Below are positions 50,084-58,084 of a stretch of 64,000 nt of DNA, in pieces. A program made the position numbers and the translations under genes. Within the stretch, counting starts at the first letter, position 1, and every line of letters starts with the position of its first letter. Under the pieces are notes generated by a model that did not search any database, was not told the DNA's origin, and saw only the letters and a list, made by a program, of their open reading frames with translations. The DNA is from Nocardioides sp. L-11A. Its GTDB lineage: Bacteria; Actinomycetota; Actinomycetes; Propionibacteriales; Nocardioidaceae. Location of the stretch: the NCBI GenBank assembly GCA_029961745.1, contig CP124680.1, forward strand, positions 1,426,001-1,490,000, in the 5' to 3' direction.

Positions 50084-51117
50084 GCACCGCAACCGACACG
50101 AAACGCGGTGCGGCGCAGGTCCCCGATGCCGCCGATCGGCGCCCCGGACGGTCCGGACGGCGGATCGTGGGAAGCCCGATCGGCATCATCGCCACGCGGC
50201 TGTTGGGCGCGGTCCCGCTCCTGCTGGCGGTCACCGCACTGACCTTCGTGCTCATCGCGCTCGCTCCGGGCGACGTCGCCCAGGCGATCCTGGGGCCCGA
50301 GGCGACACCTGCGGCGTACGACCAGTTGCGCGAGCAGCTGGGGCTCAATCTCCCACTCCACGAGCAGTACTGGGGTTGGCTGACCGGAGTTCTGCACGGC
50401 GATGTCGGGACGTCGCTCTACAACGGGGAATCCGTGTCGCACGCCATCGCTCAACGGCTCCCCGTGACGCTCTCCTTGATGTTCGGGGCGCTGATCGTCA
50501 GCCTGGTCGTCGGTGTGGCTCTGGGGATGGCGAGTGCGGTGCGCCGGGGCGCCTTCGGTCGAGCGATCGACATCTTCGCCCTGATCGGGTTCGCCGTTCC
50601 ATCCTTCTGGTTGGGTGCGCAGCTGATCGTCCTCTTCGCGGTGCAACTCGGGTGGTTTCCCGCGACGGGCTACGTGCCACTGGGCGTCGACTCGGGCGAG
50701 TGGGCGAGATCCCTGGCTCTGCCCGTAGCGGCCCTCGCCTTCGGTGGCATCGCTGCGATCGCCAAGCAATCGAGAGACGCGTTCCTCGACGCGTTGGCCC
50801 AGCCGTTCGTCAGTGTTGCGCTTGCCAACGGCGTGAGTATCGGCTCGATCCTGTTCCGGCACGTGCTCAAGGTGGCCTCGCTGCGCATCACCACGATCCT
50901 CGGTCTACAGGCGCTGACCCTCCTCGGTGGGACGGTGGTCGTGGAGAACGTCTTCTCCTTGCCCGGACTGGGGACGTTGGCCTCCAACGCGACCAGCCGC
51001 GGCGACGTGCCCGTGATCCAAGGGATCGTCCTCTACTACGCGTTCATGGTGGTAGCGGTGAATCTTCTGGTGGACATCGTCTACGCCTGGCTCAACCCAC
51101 GGGTGAGGGCAGCATGA
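50080..51117 (+). CDS. DppB-type ABC permease
   Basis: The 345-residue protein has an extended cytoplasmic N-terminus, about six membrane helices and the family segment GLNLPLHEQYWGWLTGVLHGDVGTS. The GTG start overlaps the previous stop as GTGA, and ATGA overlaps the next gene. It is one of the two channel subunits. Confidence 0.9.
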   Translation: MSTATDTKRGAAQVPDAADRRPGRSGRRIVGSPIGIIATRLLGAVPLLLAVTALTFVLIALAPGDVAQAILGPEATPAAYDQLREQLGLNLPLHEQYWGWLTGVLHGDVGTSLYNGESVSHAIAQRLPVTLSLMFGALIVSLVVGVALGMASAVRRGAFGRAIDIFALIGFAVPSFWLGAQLIVLFAVQLGWFPATGYVPLGVDSGEWARSLALPVAALAFGGIAAIAKQSRDAFLDALAQPFVSVALANGVSIGSILFRHVLKVASLRITTILGLQALTLLGGTVVVENVFSLPGLGTLASNATSRGDVPVIQGIVLYYAFMVVAVNLLVDIVYAWLNPRVRAA

Positions 51118-53018
51118 GCCGTAACCTGACACGTCGATCCACGCTCATCACGGCATTGCGACGGCCGGCGGGGGCGCTGTGCCTGATCTACATCCTCGTG
51201 CTGACGGTCGTCGCGGTCCTCGCGCCGATCCTGCTCCCCGATGTGGCCACGCAGCAGGCCGGTGACCTTCGGATCACCAACGCGCCGCCCGGCTCCGGTC
51301 ATCTGCTCGGAACCGACACCCTCGGACGGGATGTGCTGGACAGGTTGCTGGTGGGCACCCGCGTCACCTTGGTGGGCCTGGTCATCGCCGTCTCCTGCGC
51401 GTTGGCGATCGGCGTTCCGTTGGGCCTCCTGGCCGGCTACGCCAGAGGCCTCGTGGATCGTGTGGTCGGCTGGATCGCCGACCTCGCGTTCGCCATGCCC
51501 ACGATCATCATCATCTTCGTCGTCCTGACGATCTTCCCGCACAACATGGTCGCCGCCATGATCACCCTGGGCCTCCTGCTCTCGCCGACCCTCATCCGCG
51601 TGGTCCGCTCGGCAACGCTGGTCGTACGCGAAGAGCTGTACATCGACGCGGCCAAGGCCGCCGGCCTCTCGGCCCCCTACATCCTGAGCAGGCACGTCCT
51701 TCCGAGGATCCTGGGGCCGATCATCGTCCAGGCTTCTCTCGTGTGCGGCGTCGCACTCATCGTGCAGACCGCGTTGGCCTTCCTCGAGCTGGTGGTTCCC
51801 AACCCGCAGCCCAGTTGGGGCGGCATGATCGCGGATGGGATCCGGGTCCTACAGACCAACGCGTGGCTCGTGATCCCGCCGGGCCTGACGGTGACGGTCA
51901 CGATCCTCGTCTTCGGCCTGTTGGGCGACGTGATCAGGGATACGTCGTCCGCGGCATGGTCGCCCGCGCCGCAGCTGATGCCCAAGCAGCGCAGAGACCT
52001 CGGCGCGCCGGCGCAGAGCACCGAGGAGGAAGCAGGCTCGGCTCTGCTGTCCGTGCGGTCACTGGCCGTCACGCTGCCGCGCGACGGCGTACCGGTCCAA
52101 GTCCTGCACGACGTGTCGTTCTCCCTCGATGAGGGCGAGGTGGTCGCCCTTGTCGGCGAGTCCGGTTGCGGCAAGACTATGACGGCGCGGTCCATCGTGG
52201 GGTTGCTCCCGTCGGGCGGAGAGCTGACTCGCGGCGCAGTCGTCTACCGTGGTCGCGACCTGGCGACATTGCCGCGCAAGCAGCGCCATGCGCTTCGCGG
52301 CAAGGCGATCGCCTGGGTCTCGCAGGAGCCCATGGTCAGCCTCACGCCCGTCCTCCGAGTCGGTTGGCAGATTGCCGAGGGAGTGCGGCGACACCAAGGG
52401 ATCTCCCGTGCCGAAGCCTGGCGTCGGGCGATCGACCTGCTGGGTGAGGTCGGGTTGCCCGACCCCGCTGACGTCGCTCGCCGGTACCCGCACGAGCTGT
52501 CGGGCGGCATGGCGCAGCGCGTGTCCATCGCTCGAGCACTCGCGGGCGACCCGGACGTGCTCATCGCCGACGAGCCGACGACGGCTCTCGACGTCACGCT
52601 CCAGGCGGAGATCCTCGCGCTTCTGCGTCGCCTCCAGAAGCAACGCAAGATGGCGCTCCTGCTGGTGACCCATGACTGGGGGGTGGTGGCGGACATCGCC
52701 GACCGGGTCGTCGTGATGTACGCCGGCGAGGTCGTCGAGAGGGCCGACGTCGACGACATCTTCGAGTCGCCGTGCCATCCCTACACGCGCGGATTGATCG
52801 CCTCGGACCCGCACCACGACCCGGACGCCGAACGCCTCCCCTTCATCCGTGGTGTCGTGCCCCGTCCCGAGGAGTGGCCGGCCGGTTGCCACTTCAGCGA
52901 CCGGTGCGACTTCAGCACCTCGGCGTGCACCGACCGCGCCGTTCCGCTCTTGCAGTTGCCTGACCATCGCGAGGCTCGGTGCATTCGCACGGACATCTTC
53001 GAGGAGGCCCCGGCATGA
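51114..53018 (+). CDS. Fused DppC permease-DppD ATPase
   Basis: A single 634-residue chain joins a DppC-like permease (residues 1 to about 275, with GTDTLGRDVLDRLL and the EAA region AAKAAGLSAPYILSRHVLP) to an ATPase from about 310. The ATPase has Walker A GESGCGKT at 348-355, LSGGMAQR, Walker B VLIADEPTTALD and a C-terminal oligopeptide-transporter segment with cysteines. The linker is about 35 residues. Such fusions are known in actinobacterial peptide importers, and I see no frameshift or internal stop. Confidence 0.9.
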   Translation: MSRNLTRRSTLITALRRPAGALCLIYILVLTVVAVLAPILLPDVATQQAGDLRITNAPPGSGHLLGTDTLGRDVLDRLLVGTRVTLVGLVIAVSCALAIGVPLGLLAGYARGLVDRVVGWIADLAFAMPTIIIIFVVLTIFPHNMVAAMITLGLLLSPTLIRVVRSATLVVREELYIDAAKAAGLSAPYILSRHVLPRILGPIIVQASLVCGVALIVQTALAFLELVVPNPQPSWGGMIADGIRVLQTNAWLVIPPGLTVTVTILVFGLLGDVIRDTSSAAWSPAPQLMPKQRRDLGAPAQSTEEEAGSALLSVRSLAVTLPRDGVPVQVLHDVSFSLDEGEVVALVGESGCGKTMTARSIVGLLPSGGELTRGAVVYRGRDLATLPRKQRHALRGKAIAWVSQEPMVSLTPVLRVGWQIAEGVRRHQGISRAEAWRRAIDLLGEVGLPDPADVARRYPHELSGGMAQRVSIARALAGDPDVLIADEPTTALDVTLQAEILALLRRLQKQRKMALLLVTHDWGVVADIADRVVVMYAGEVVERADVDDIFESPCHPYTRGLIASDPHHDPDAERLPFIRGVVPRPEEWPAGCHFSDRCDFSTSACTDRAVPLLQLPDHREARCIRTDIFEEAPA

Positions 53019-53923
53019 CCACCGACACGCCCATCCTGCCCACCGTCGACCCCGTTCTCTCCGTCCGCGACCTCGAGGTCAAGTACGGCCGTGGTCGTCA
53101 GGCGACCCCGGCGGTGCGCGGAGTGAGCTTCGATCTCCGGCCCGGTGAGACCCTCGGGCTGGTGGGGGAGTCGGGCTCCGGCAAGTCCACGATCGCGCGC
53201 GCGGTCCTCGGCCTGACGCCGGTGTCCGCAGGACGGGTCAACTTCCTGGGGCGAGATCTGACCTCGGTGCCCGCCAGGAAGCGGGGCCTCCTCACCCGCG
53301 ACCTCCAAGTCGTCTTCCAGGATCCCTACAGCTCACTGAACCCCACGAGAACCATCGGGCAGTCGCTGGCGGAGATGCTGCGCGCGGGCGGCGACAGGGC
53401 GGGGACGGCCACGAGCCGGGAGCGCATCGCGGAGATGCTCGAGCGTGTCGGCCTGCCGGCCGATGCTGCGCAGCGGTATCCGGCGGCATTCAGCGGGGGG
53501 CAGCGCCAGCGCATCGCGATCGCGCGCGCGCTGATGACCCAGCCCCGGCTCGTCATCTGTGATGAAGCGGTGAGCGCTCTCGACGTCTCGGTCCAGGCGC
53601 AGGTACTCAACCTGTTGCGTGACCTGCAGCGCGACTTCAACATGGCGTATCTCTTCATCGCTCACGACCTGCCCGTGGTGCGGAACGTGTCGCACCGGAT
53701 CGCAGTCATCCACCGGGGAAGGTTCGTCGAACAGGGCCCGGCGCGGGAGGTGTACGAGCGACCCCGTGACCCGTACACCCAGAAGCTCCTCAGCTCGGTA
53801 CCCATCCCCAATGCGCGGCTCCAACGGGCGCGCCGCGCAACTTCTCCAGCCGCGCGAACGAGTTCGATGCTCGAACCCGCGGCTGCCAACGGTGTCGCGT
53901 CATCCGCCGCGACCACCGACTAG
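53015..53923 (+). CDS. DppF-type ABC ATPase
   Basis: The 302-residue protein has Walker A GESGSGKST, signature FSGGQRQR and Walker B LVICDEAVSALD with the D-loop, then the switch His in LFIAHDLPVV. The Walker B Glu is present, but the usual E-P becomes E-A. It is the second nucleotide-binding half of the importer. The C-terminal 40 residues are low-complexity Ala/Ser. A 48-base gap separates it from the MaoC gene. Confidence 0.92.
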   Translation: MTTDTPILPTVDPVLSVRDLEVKYGRGRQATPAVRGVSFDLRPGETLGLVGESGSGKSTIARAVLGLTPVSAGRVNFLGRDLTSVPARKRGLLTRDLQVVFQDPYSSLNPTRTIGQSLAEMLRAGGDRAGTATSRERIAEMLERVGLPADAAQRYPAAFSGGQRQRIAIARALMTQPRLVICDEAVSALDVSVQAQVLNLLRDLQRDFNMAYLFIAHDLPVVRNVSHRIAVIHRGRFVEQGPAREVYERPRDPYTQKLLSSVPIPNARLQRARRATSPAARTSSMLEPAAANGVASSAATTD

Positions 53924-53971
53924 TGACCACGAGCACCACCGAGACATGCTCATAGGAAAGGACAGTGGACC

Positions 53972-54508
53972 GTGCAGACAAAGGCTGGCTGGCAGGGACG
54001 ATTCTTCGAGGACTTCGAGGTCGGGGACCACTATCGCCACCCCCTCGGCCGCACCATCACACAGACCGACAACACCTGGTTCACCCTGTTGACCCAGAAC
54101 ACCGCGGAGATGCACTTCAACCAGGTGGTGGGGGAAGCCTCCGACTTCGGTCGATCCCTGGTCAACTCCACGCTGACGCTGGCGGTGGTGGCTGGTCAGA
54201 GCGTGATCGACACCTCCTATCAGGCGATCGCCAACCTGGGTTGGGACGGCATCAAGCTGAAGAACCCGGTGTTCGCCGGCGACACGATCTGGTCGGAGTC
54301 GATCGTGCTGGACCTGCGCGAGTCGAACAGCCGACCGCATGCCGGGATCGTCACGGTCCGTACCCGTGGGCTGAAGCAGACCGGCGCGGAGGTGCTGTCC
54401 TACGTTCGCACGTTCATGGTGAAGAAGCGCGCCGCCGCAACGGTCAGCTCGTTCCCGGAGCCGCTCGAGCCGTTCGCCCCGGAGCCTGCCGCTGGGGCCA
54501 CCGCGTGA
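53972..54508 (+). CDS. MaoC-type hydratase, itaconyl/mesaconyl-CoA hydratase-like
   Basis: The 178-residue single-hotdog protein has R-(2E)-enoyl-CoA hydratase features: FFEDFEVGDHYRHPLGRTITQTDNTWFTLLTQNTAEMHFN with the catalytic Asp/His region, and NPVFAGDTIWSESIVLDL. Its size and its place beside a CoA-transferase and a CitE-like lyase match the mycobacterial pair Rv2499c/Rv2498c and bacterial itaconate clusters. Hydration of itaconyl-CoA or mesaconyl-CoA is therefore the leading guess. AAAGGA precedes the GTG. Confidence 0.85.
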   Translation: MQTKAGWQGRFFEDFEVGDHYRHPLGRTITQTDNTWFTLLTQNTAEMHFNQVVGEASDFGRSLVNSTLTLAVVAGQSVIDTSYQAIANLGWDGIKLKNPVFAGDTIWSESIVLDLRESNSRPHAGIVTVRTRGLKQTGAEVLSYVRTFMVKKRAAATVSSFPEPLEPFAPEPAAGATA

Positions 54509-55746
54509 TGATGCCCTTGGCAGATGTTCGTATCCTCGCGGTCGAGCAGTATGGAGCGGGGCCGTTCGGGTCGCTGCAGCTGGCAGATCTCGGAGCCGAC
54601 GTCATCAAGATCGAGAATCCGAACGACGGCGGAGACGTCGGCCGCTATGTACCACCCTTCGCCGAAGGCGAGGACTCCCTCTTCTTCGAGTCCCTGAACC
54701 GAGGAAAGCGCAGCGTCAGCTTGGACATCAAGTCCGGGGCCGGGCGCGCGATCTTCGAACGGTTGGTGGCCGACGCCGATGCCGTGTACTTCAACCTGCG
54801 TGGCGACGTTCCGAAGAAGCTGGGCATCACCTACGACCAGCTTGCGCACATCAACCCCGCCATCGTGTGCTGCTCGCTGAGCGGCTTCGGCATGGCCGGG
54901 CCACGTCACGCCGAGCCTGGCTACGACTACGTCCTCCAGGGACTTGCCGGATGGATGTCGCTCACGGGTGAACCGGACGGTCCGCCGACGAAATCGGGTC
55001 TCTCCCTGGTCGACTTGTCGGGCGGTCTGGTGGCGGCGCTCTCGCTCCTGGCGGCCGTGCATGCGGCCAGGAGGGACGGTCGGGGCATGGATTGTGACGT
55101 GAGCCTGTACGACACCTCGATGAGCATGCTCTCCTACCTTGCGACCTGGCATCTGTCAGCGGGGTACGACCCCCAGCGGATGGCACGGTCGGCGCATCCC
55201 TCCCTGGTGCCTTTCCAACTCTTCCCCACCCGCGACGGTTGGATCGTTGCGGGATGTGCGAAGGAGAAGTTCTGGCAGCGCCTCGCCATCGCGATCGGCA
55301 GACCGGGGCTGGTGAATGATCCACGCTTCGAATCGTTCGAGAAGCGGTTCGAGCACCGGGAGGCTTTGCAGGAGATCCTGGACGAGGCGTTGCGGGCCCA
55401 GACCACCGACCACTGGGTTCGGATCCTCCGTGAGGCGGGCGTCCCGAGCGGTCCGGTCCACGACGTCCCACAGGCGCTGGACGATCCGCACACGCATGCT
55501 CGCGGCCTCCTCATCTCGACCAGCCATCCCCGACTCGGCGACGTTCGTCACGTGCGCTCCGCTGTGCGTGCCGGATCTGCGGAGCAGGAGTATCAGCGCG
55601 CACCTCGGCGCGGGGAGCACGGCTCGGATGTGCTCCACGATCTCGGGATGAGCGAGAGCGACATCGCAGAGGCTGTGGCAGCGGGGGCTTTCGGCGACCC
55701 GGACCGGAGTCTGACGACCGCCTCGACAGGCAAGGCAGATCGGTGA
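54508..55746 (+). CDS. CaiB/BaiF (class III) CoA-transferase of the catabolic operon
   Basis: The 412-residue protein has the family start DVRILAVEQYGAGPFGSLQLADLGADVIKIENP, the likely catalytic Asp in GYDYVLQGLAGWMSLTG, and HPSLVPFQLFPTRDGWIVAGC. It would activate a carboxylic acid as its CoA ester for the adjacent hydratase and lyase. TGATG overlap with the MaoC gene; GTG 54505 and ATG 54511 are alternative starts. Confidence 0.9.
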   Translation: MMPLADVRILAVEQYGAGPFGSLQLADLGADVIKIENPNDGGDVGRYVPPFAEGEDSLFFESLNRGKRSVSLDIKSGAGRAIFERLVADADAVYFNLRGDVPKKLGITYDQLAHINPAIVCCSLSGFGMAGPRHAEPGYDYVLQGLAGWMSLTGEPDGPPTKSGLSLVDLSGGLVAALSLLAAVHAARRDGRGMDCDVSLYDTSMSMLSYLATWHLSAGYDPQRMARSAHPSLVPFQLFPTRDGWIVAGCAKEKFWQRLAIAIGRPGLVNDPRFESFEKRFEHREALQEILDEALRAQTTDHWVRILREAGVPSGPVHDVPQALDDPHTHARGLLISTSHPRLGDVRHVRSAVRAGSAEQEYQRAPRRGEHGSDVLHDLGMSESDIAEAVAAGAFGDPDRSLTTASTGKADR

Positions 55747-56561
55747 GCGCGGTCACCGCCAGGTCGATGCTCTTCGTCCCGGGCGCCCGCTCCGACCGCT
55801 TCGAGAAGGCATCCGCCAGCGGAGCCGACGAGATCGTCCTCGATCTGGAGGACGGCGTGGCGGAGGAGGACAAGGACACCGCCCGGCAACGGGTCGCCGA
55901 CTGGAAAGCAGCTGGAGGGCGGGGCGTGGTGCGCATCAACCCGCCGGGAACCGAGGCGTACGCCCACGACATCGCGGCTTTCGCGGAGGCGATCGGCGCC
56001 GGCATCATGTTGCCCAAGGCAACAGCGCAATCGACGGCTGTCGTCGCACGGTGCCTGCGGCCGGACAGCTTCCTGCTCCCCATCATCGAGTCGGCGCAAG
56101 GTGTGTTCGAAGCCGTCGACATCTGCTCGACTCGTGGTGTGAAGCGCGCGGCCTTCGGGAACGGTGATCTCGCGGCGGATGTCGGCCTGAGCCACGACAA
56201 CTGGCCCGGTCTCCAATGGGCACGTTCCACGCTCGTCTTCGCGTCCGCTGCTGCCGGTATCGCAGCCCCCATCGACGGAGTCGTGACGAAGGTCCAGGAC
56301 GAGAGCCTGTTGGCTGAGGAGTGCCGCAGCGGCCGAGCTCTCGGCTTCGGTGGCAAGCTCAGCATTCATCCCACTCAGGTTCCCGCGATCAACACTCACT
56401 ACTCTCCGACGGCAGCTGAGGTGGAGTGGGCTCAGCGCTTGCTCGCGCAGGCAACGGATGCCGGCGCGTCAGCCGTCGATGGCGAGATGGTCGATGAAGC
56501 GATCCTGCGGCGTGCTCGTTATATCGCGACCTTGCAGGTGAGCTTGGAAGGCAGCGAATAG
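55743..56561 (+). CDS. CitE/HpcH-type CoA ester lyase
   Basis: The 272-residue TIM-barrel protein shows the CitE/HpcH blocks SMLFVPGARSDRFEKA, DEIVLDLEDGVAEEDK, VVRINPPGT (substrate-binding Arg), IIESAQGVFEA and FGNGDLAADVG with metal-binding acids. The last block, GKLSIHPTQVPAIN, is also typical. It should split a citramalyl-, malyl- or methylmalyl-CoA into two short products. GTGA overlap with the transferase gene. Confidence 0.88.
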   Translation: MSAVTARSMLFVPGARSDRFEKASASGADEIVLDLEDGVAEEDKDTARQRVADWKAAGGRGVVRINPPGTEAYAHDIAAFAEAIGAGIMLPKATAQSTAVVARCLRPDSFLLPIIESAQGVFEAVDICSTRGVKRAAFGNGDLAADVGLSHDNWPGLQWARSTLVFASAAAGIAAPIDGVVTKVQDESLLAEECRSGRALGFGGKLSIHPTQVPAINTHYSPTAAEVEWAQRLLAQATDAGASAVDGEMVDEAILRRARYIATLQVSLEGSE

Positions 56562-57277
56562 TGGATCCTCGACCTGAGGTCTCGGATGATGCGGGCTATC
56601 CGGTGAGATTTCCGGACGTGCAGTTCTCGCCGTCCGGGTCGGCCCTCGTCATCATCGACATGCAGAGATATTTCCTCGATCCCAGTGGGCCGCTCGGTGT
56701 TCATTTTCGACACAGCTTCCCGACCCTGGCCGACGACTTCTATCGCACGGTTCGGGAGTCGTTGATCCCCAATCTCGCACAGGTGCTCGAGGCCTATCGT
56801 GCCGCCCGGCACCCCGTCGTGCATGTCACAACGGGTGCCCAAGGAGACGGCAGGAGAGAACTGCTTCCCCACATGCGCAGCAGGTTCGCGGACGAACGGG
56901 ATCCGTCGCCGAGCGTCGATGGCGGACTGGTCTGCTCATCGAAGTGGCACGAGATCGTCCCGGAGCTGAGCCCGCAGCCCGGTGAGATCGTCCTCAACAA
57001 GGTCACTCGAAGCGCCTTCACCTCGGCAGGTCTCGACAGCGTCCTGCGAAACATGAGGGTCGAGCAGCTCCTTGTCGGAGGTGTGGCGAGCGACGCCTGC
57101 GTTCACATCACTGCACTTGACGCCAGTGACCACGGCTACGGGACGTTCGTCCTGGAAGATGCCACGGCGGCCTTCGACCCGCGTACGCACCGCTCGGCGA
57201 TGGAGAGCTTCCAGCGTCTCTGGGGCGTACTGCTGACGAGCCGTGAGGCGACTGCCGTACTGCGGCGCACAGTCTGA
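56561..57277 (+). CDS. Isochorismatase-family cysteine hydrolase
   Basis: The 238-residue protein has the Asp-Lys-Cys triad of the family: Asp33 in VIIDMQ, Lys147 in LNKVTRSAF and Cys180 in VASDACVHITA. Amidohydrolases of this type (N-carbamoylsarcosine amidase, nicotinamidase and others) split amides or ureides. As last gene of the importer/CoA operon it may release the acid that the CoA-transferase activates. The GTG overlaps the lyase stop by one base. Third codon positions are noticeably less G/C-rich. Confidence 0.88.
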   Translation: MDPRPEVSDDAGYPVRFPDVQFSPSGSALVIIDMQRYFLDPSGPLGVHFRHSFPTLADDFYRTVRESLIPNLAQVLEAYRAARHPVVHVTTGAQGDGRRELLPHMRSRFADERDPSPSVDGGLVCSSKWHEIVPELSPQPGEIVLNKVTRSAFTSAGLDSVLRNMRVEQLLVGGVASDACVHITALDASDHGYGTFVLEDATAAFDPRTHRSAMESFQRLWGVLLTSREATAVLRRTV

Positions 57278-57433
57278 CGGGTTCCGGCCGGCCCCGCTTC
57301 CCGACCGCGCCCGAAGGCTGAAGGCGGTGTCGCCCGCGACCCGCGGATCAATCCGTGGACATGCCAGCGCGGGACCGGCACGCGGAACCGGCCTCCGAGG
57401 TCGATGACGGCTCCGCGACGGTAGTCCCCGGAC

Positions 57434-57439
57434 TAGGCT
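57434..57439 (+). promoter_or_regulatory. Candidate leaderless -10 box TAGGCT for yaeQ
   Basis: TAGGCT lies 7 bases before the yaeQ ATG, in a 169-base gap with no other obvious promoter. Confidence 0.45.
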
Positions 57440-57446
57440 GAGCCTC

Positions 57447-57986
57447 ATGGCGGCCGGCGCGACGATGCACACGTTCGAGGTCGAGTTGGCCGACACGGAT
57501 CGCGGCGTCTACGAGGAGTTCACGCTGCGCGCGGCGCGGCATCCGTCAGAGACCGAGGCGTACCTCGTGACGCGCGTGCTCGCCTACTGCCTCGAGCACG
57601 AAGAGGGCATCACATTCAGCGAGGGCATCTCGGCGACCGACGCCCCGGCGGTGCTGGTGCGTGACCTGAGCGGGAAGCTGCTCGCCTGGATCGAGGTCGG
57701 CGCGCCGGATGCCGCGCGGCTTCACACGGGCAGCAAGGCTGCCGAGCGCACGACGATCTACACGCACCGCGACCCGGCCAAGGTGCTCGCGCCGTGGGCA
57801 GGGGCGAGGATCCACCGCGCCGCCGAGATCGTGCTGCACAGCTTCGATCCTGGGTTCATCGATTCCGTGGTGGACGCGATGGAGCGCCGCAACACGATCA
57901 CGCTCACCGTGACGGAGCGGCAGCTCTACCTGGAGCTGAACGGCGTGCACCTCTCATCGGCGGTGCACGACCACCCGATCGGTTAG
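57447..57986 (+). CDS. yaeQ: YaeQ family protein
   Basis: The 179-residue protein matches YaeQ along its length: MAAGATMHTFEVELADTDRG, LRAARHPSETEAYLVTRVLAYCLEHEEGI and LVRDLSGKLLAWIEVGAP. YaeQ proteins have a PD-(D/E)XK nuclease-like fold, with acid-Glu positions matching WIEVGAP. The family is best known from proteobacteria; no biochemical role is settled. The first ATG is kept because the family start aligns with it. Confidence 0.9.
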   Translation: MAAGATMHTFEVELADTDRGVYEEFTLRAARHPSETEAYLVTRVLAYCLEHEEGITFSEGISATDAPAVLVRDLSGKLLAWIEVGAPDAARLHTGSKAAERTTIYTHRDPAKVLAPWAGARIHRAAEIVLHSFDPGFIDSVVDAMERRNTITLTVTERQLYLELNGVHLSSAVHDHPIG

Positions 57987-58084
57987 CGGGGCGACGTCTC
58001 GTTTGTCGGTCCTGATGCGCGACTTCCAGGTCGACCTGGCGGCGCTCGGAGAGCCACGCGAACGGCACGGGGGATGATGGACGC

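Noticed and set aside
57278..57446. Possible RNA gene or integration boundary in the gap before yaeQ
   Set aside because: Only weak, imperfect inverted repeats are visible and no repeat partner was found at the other edge of the atypical block.
58026..58039. 14-base palindrome CCAGGTCGACCTGG before the DUF255 gene
   Set aside because: It is perfect but isolated, lies among G/C-rich sequence where such palindromes arise by chance, and has no regulator beside it.
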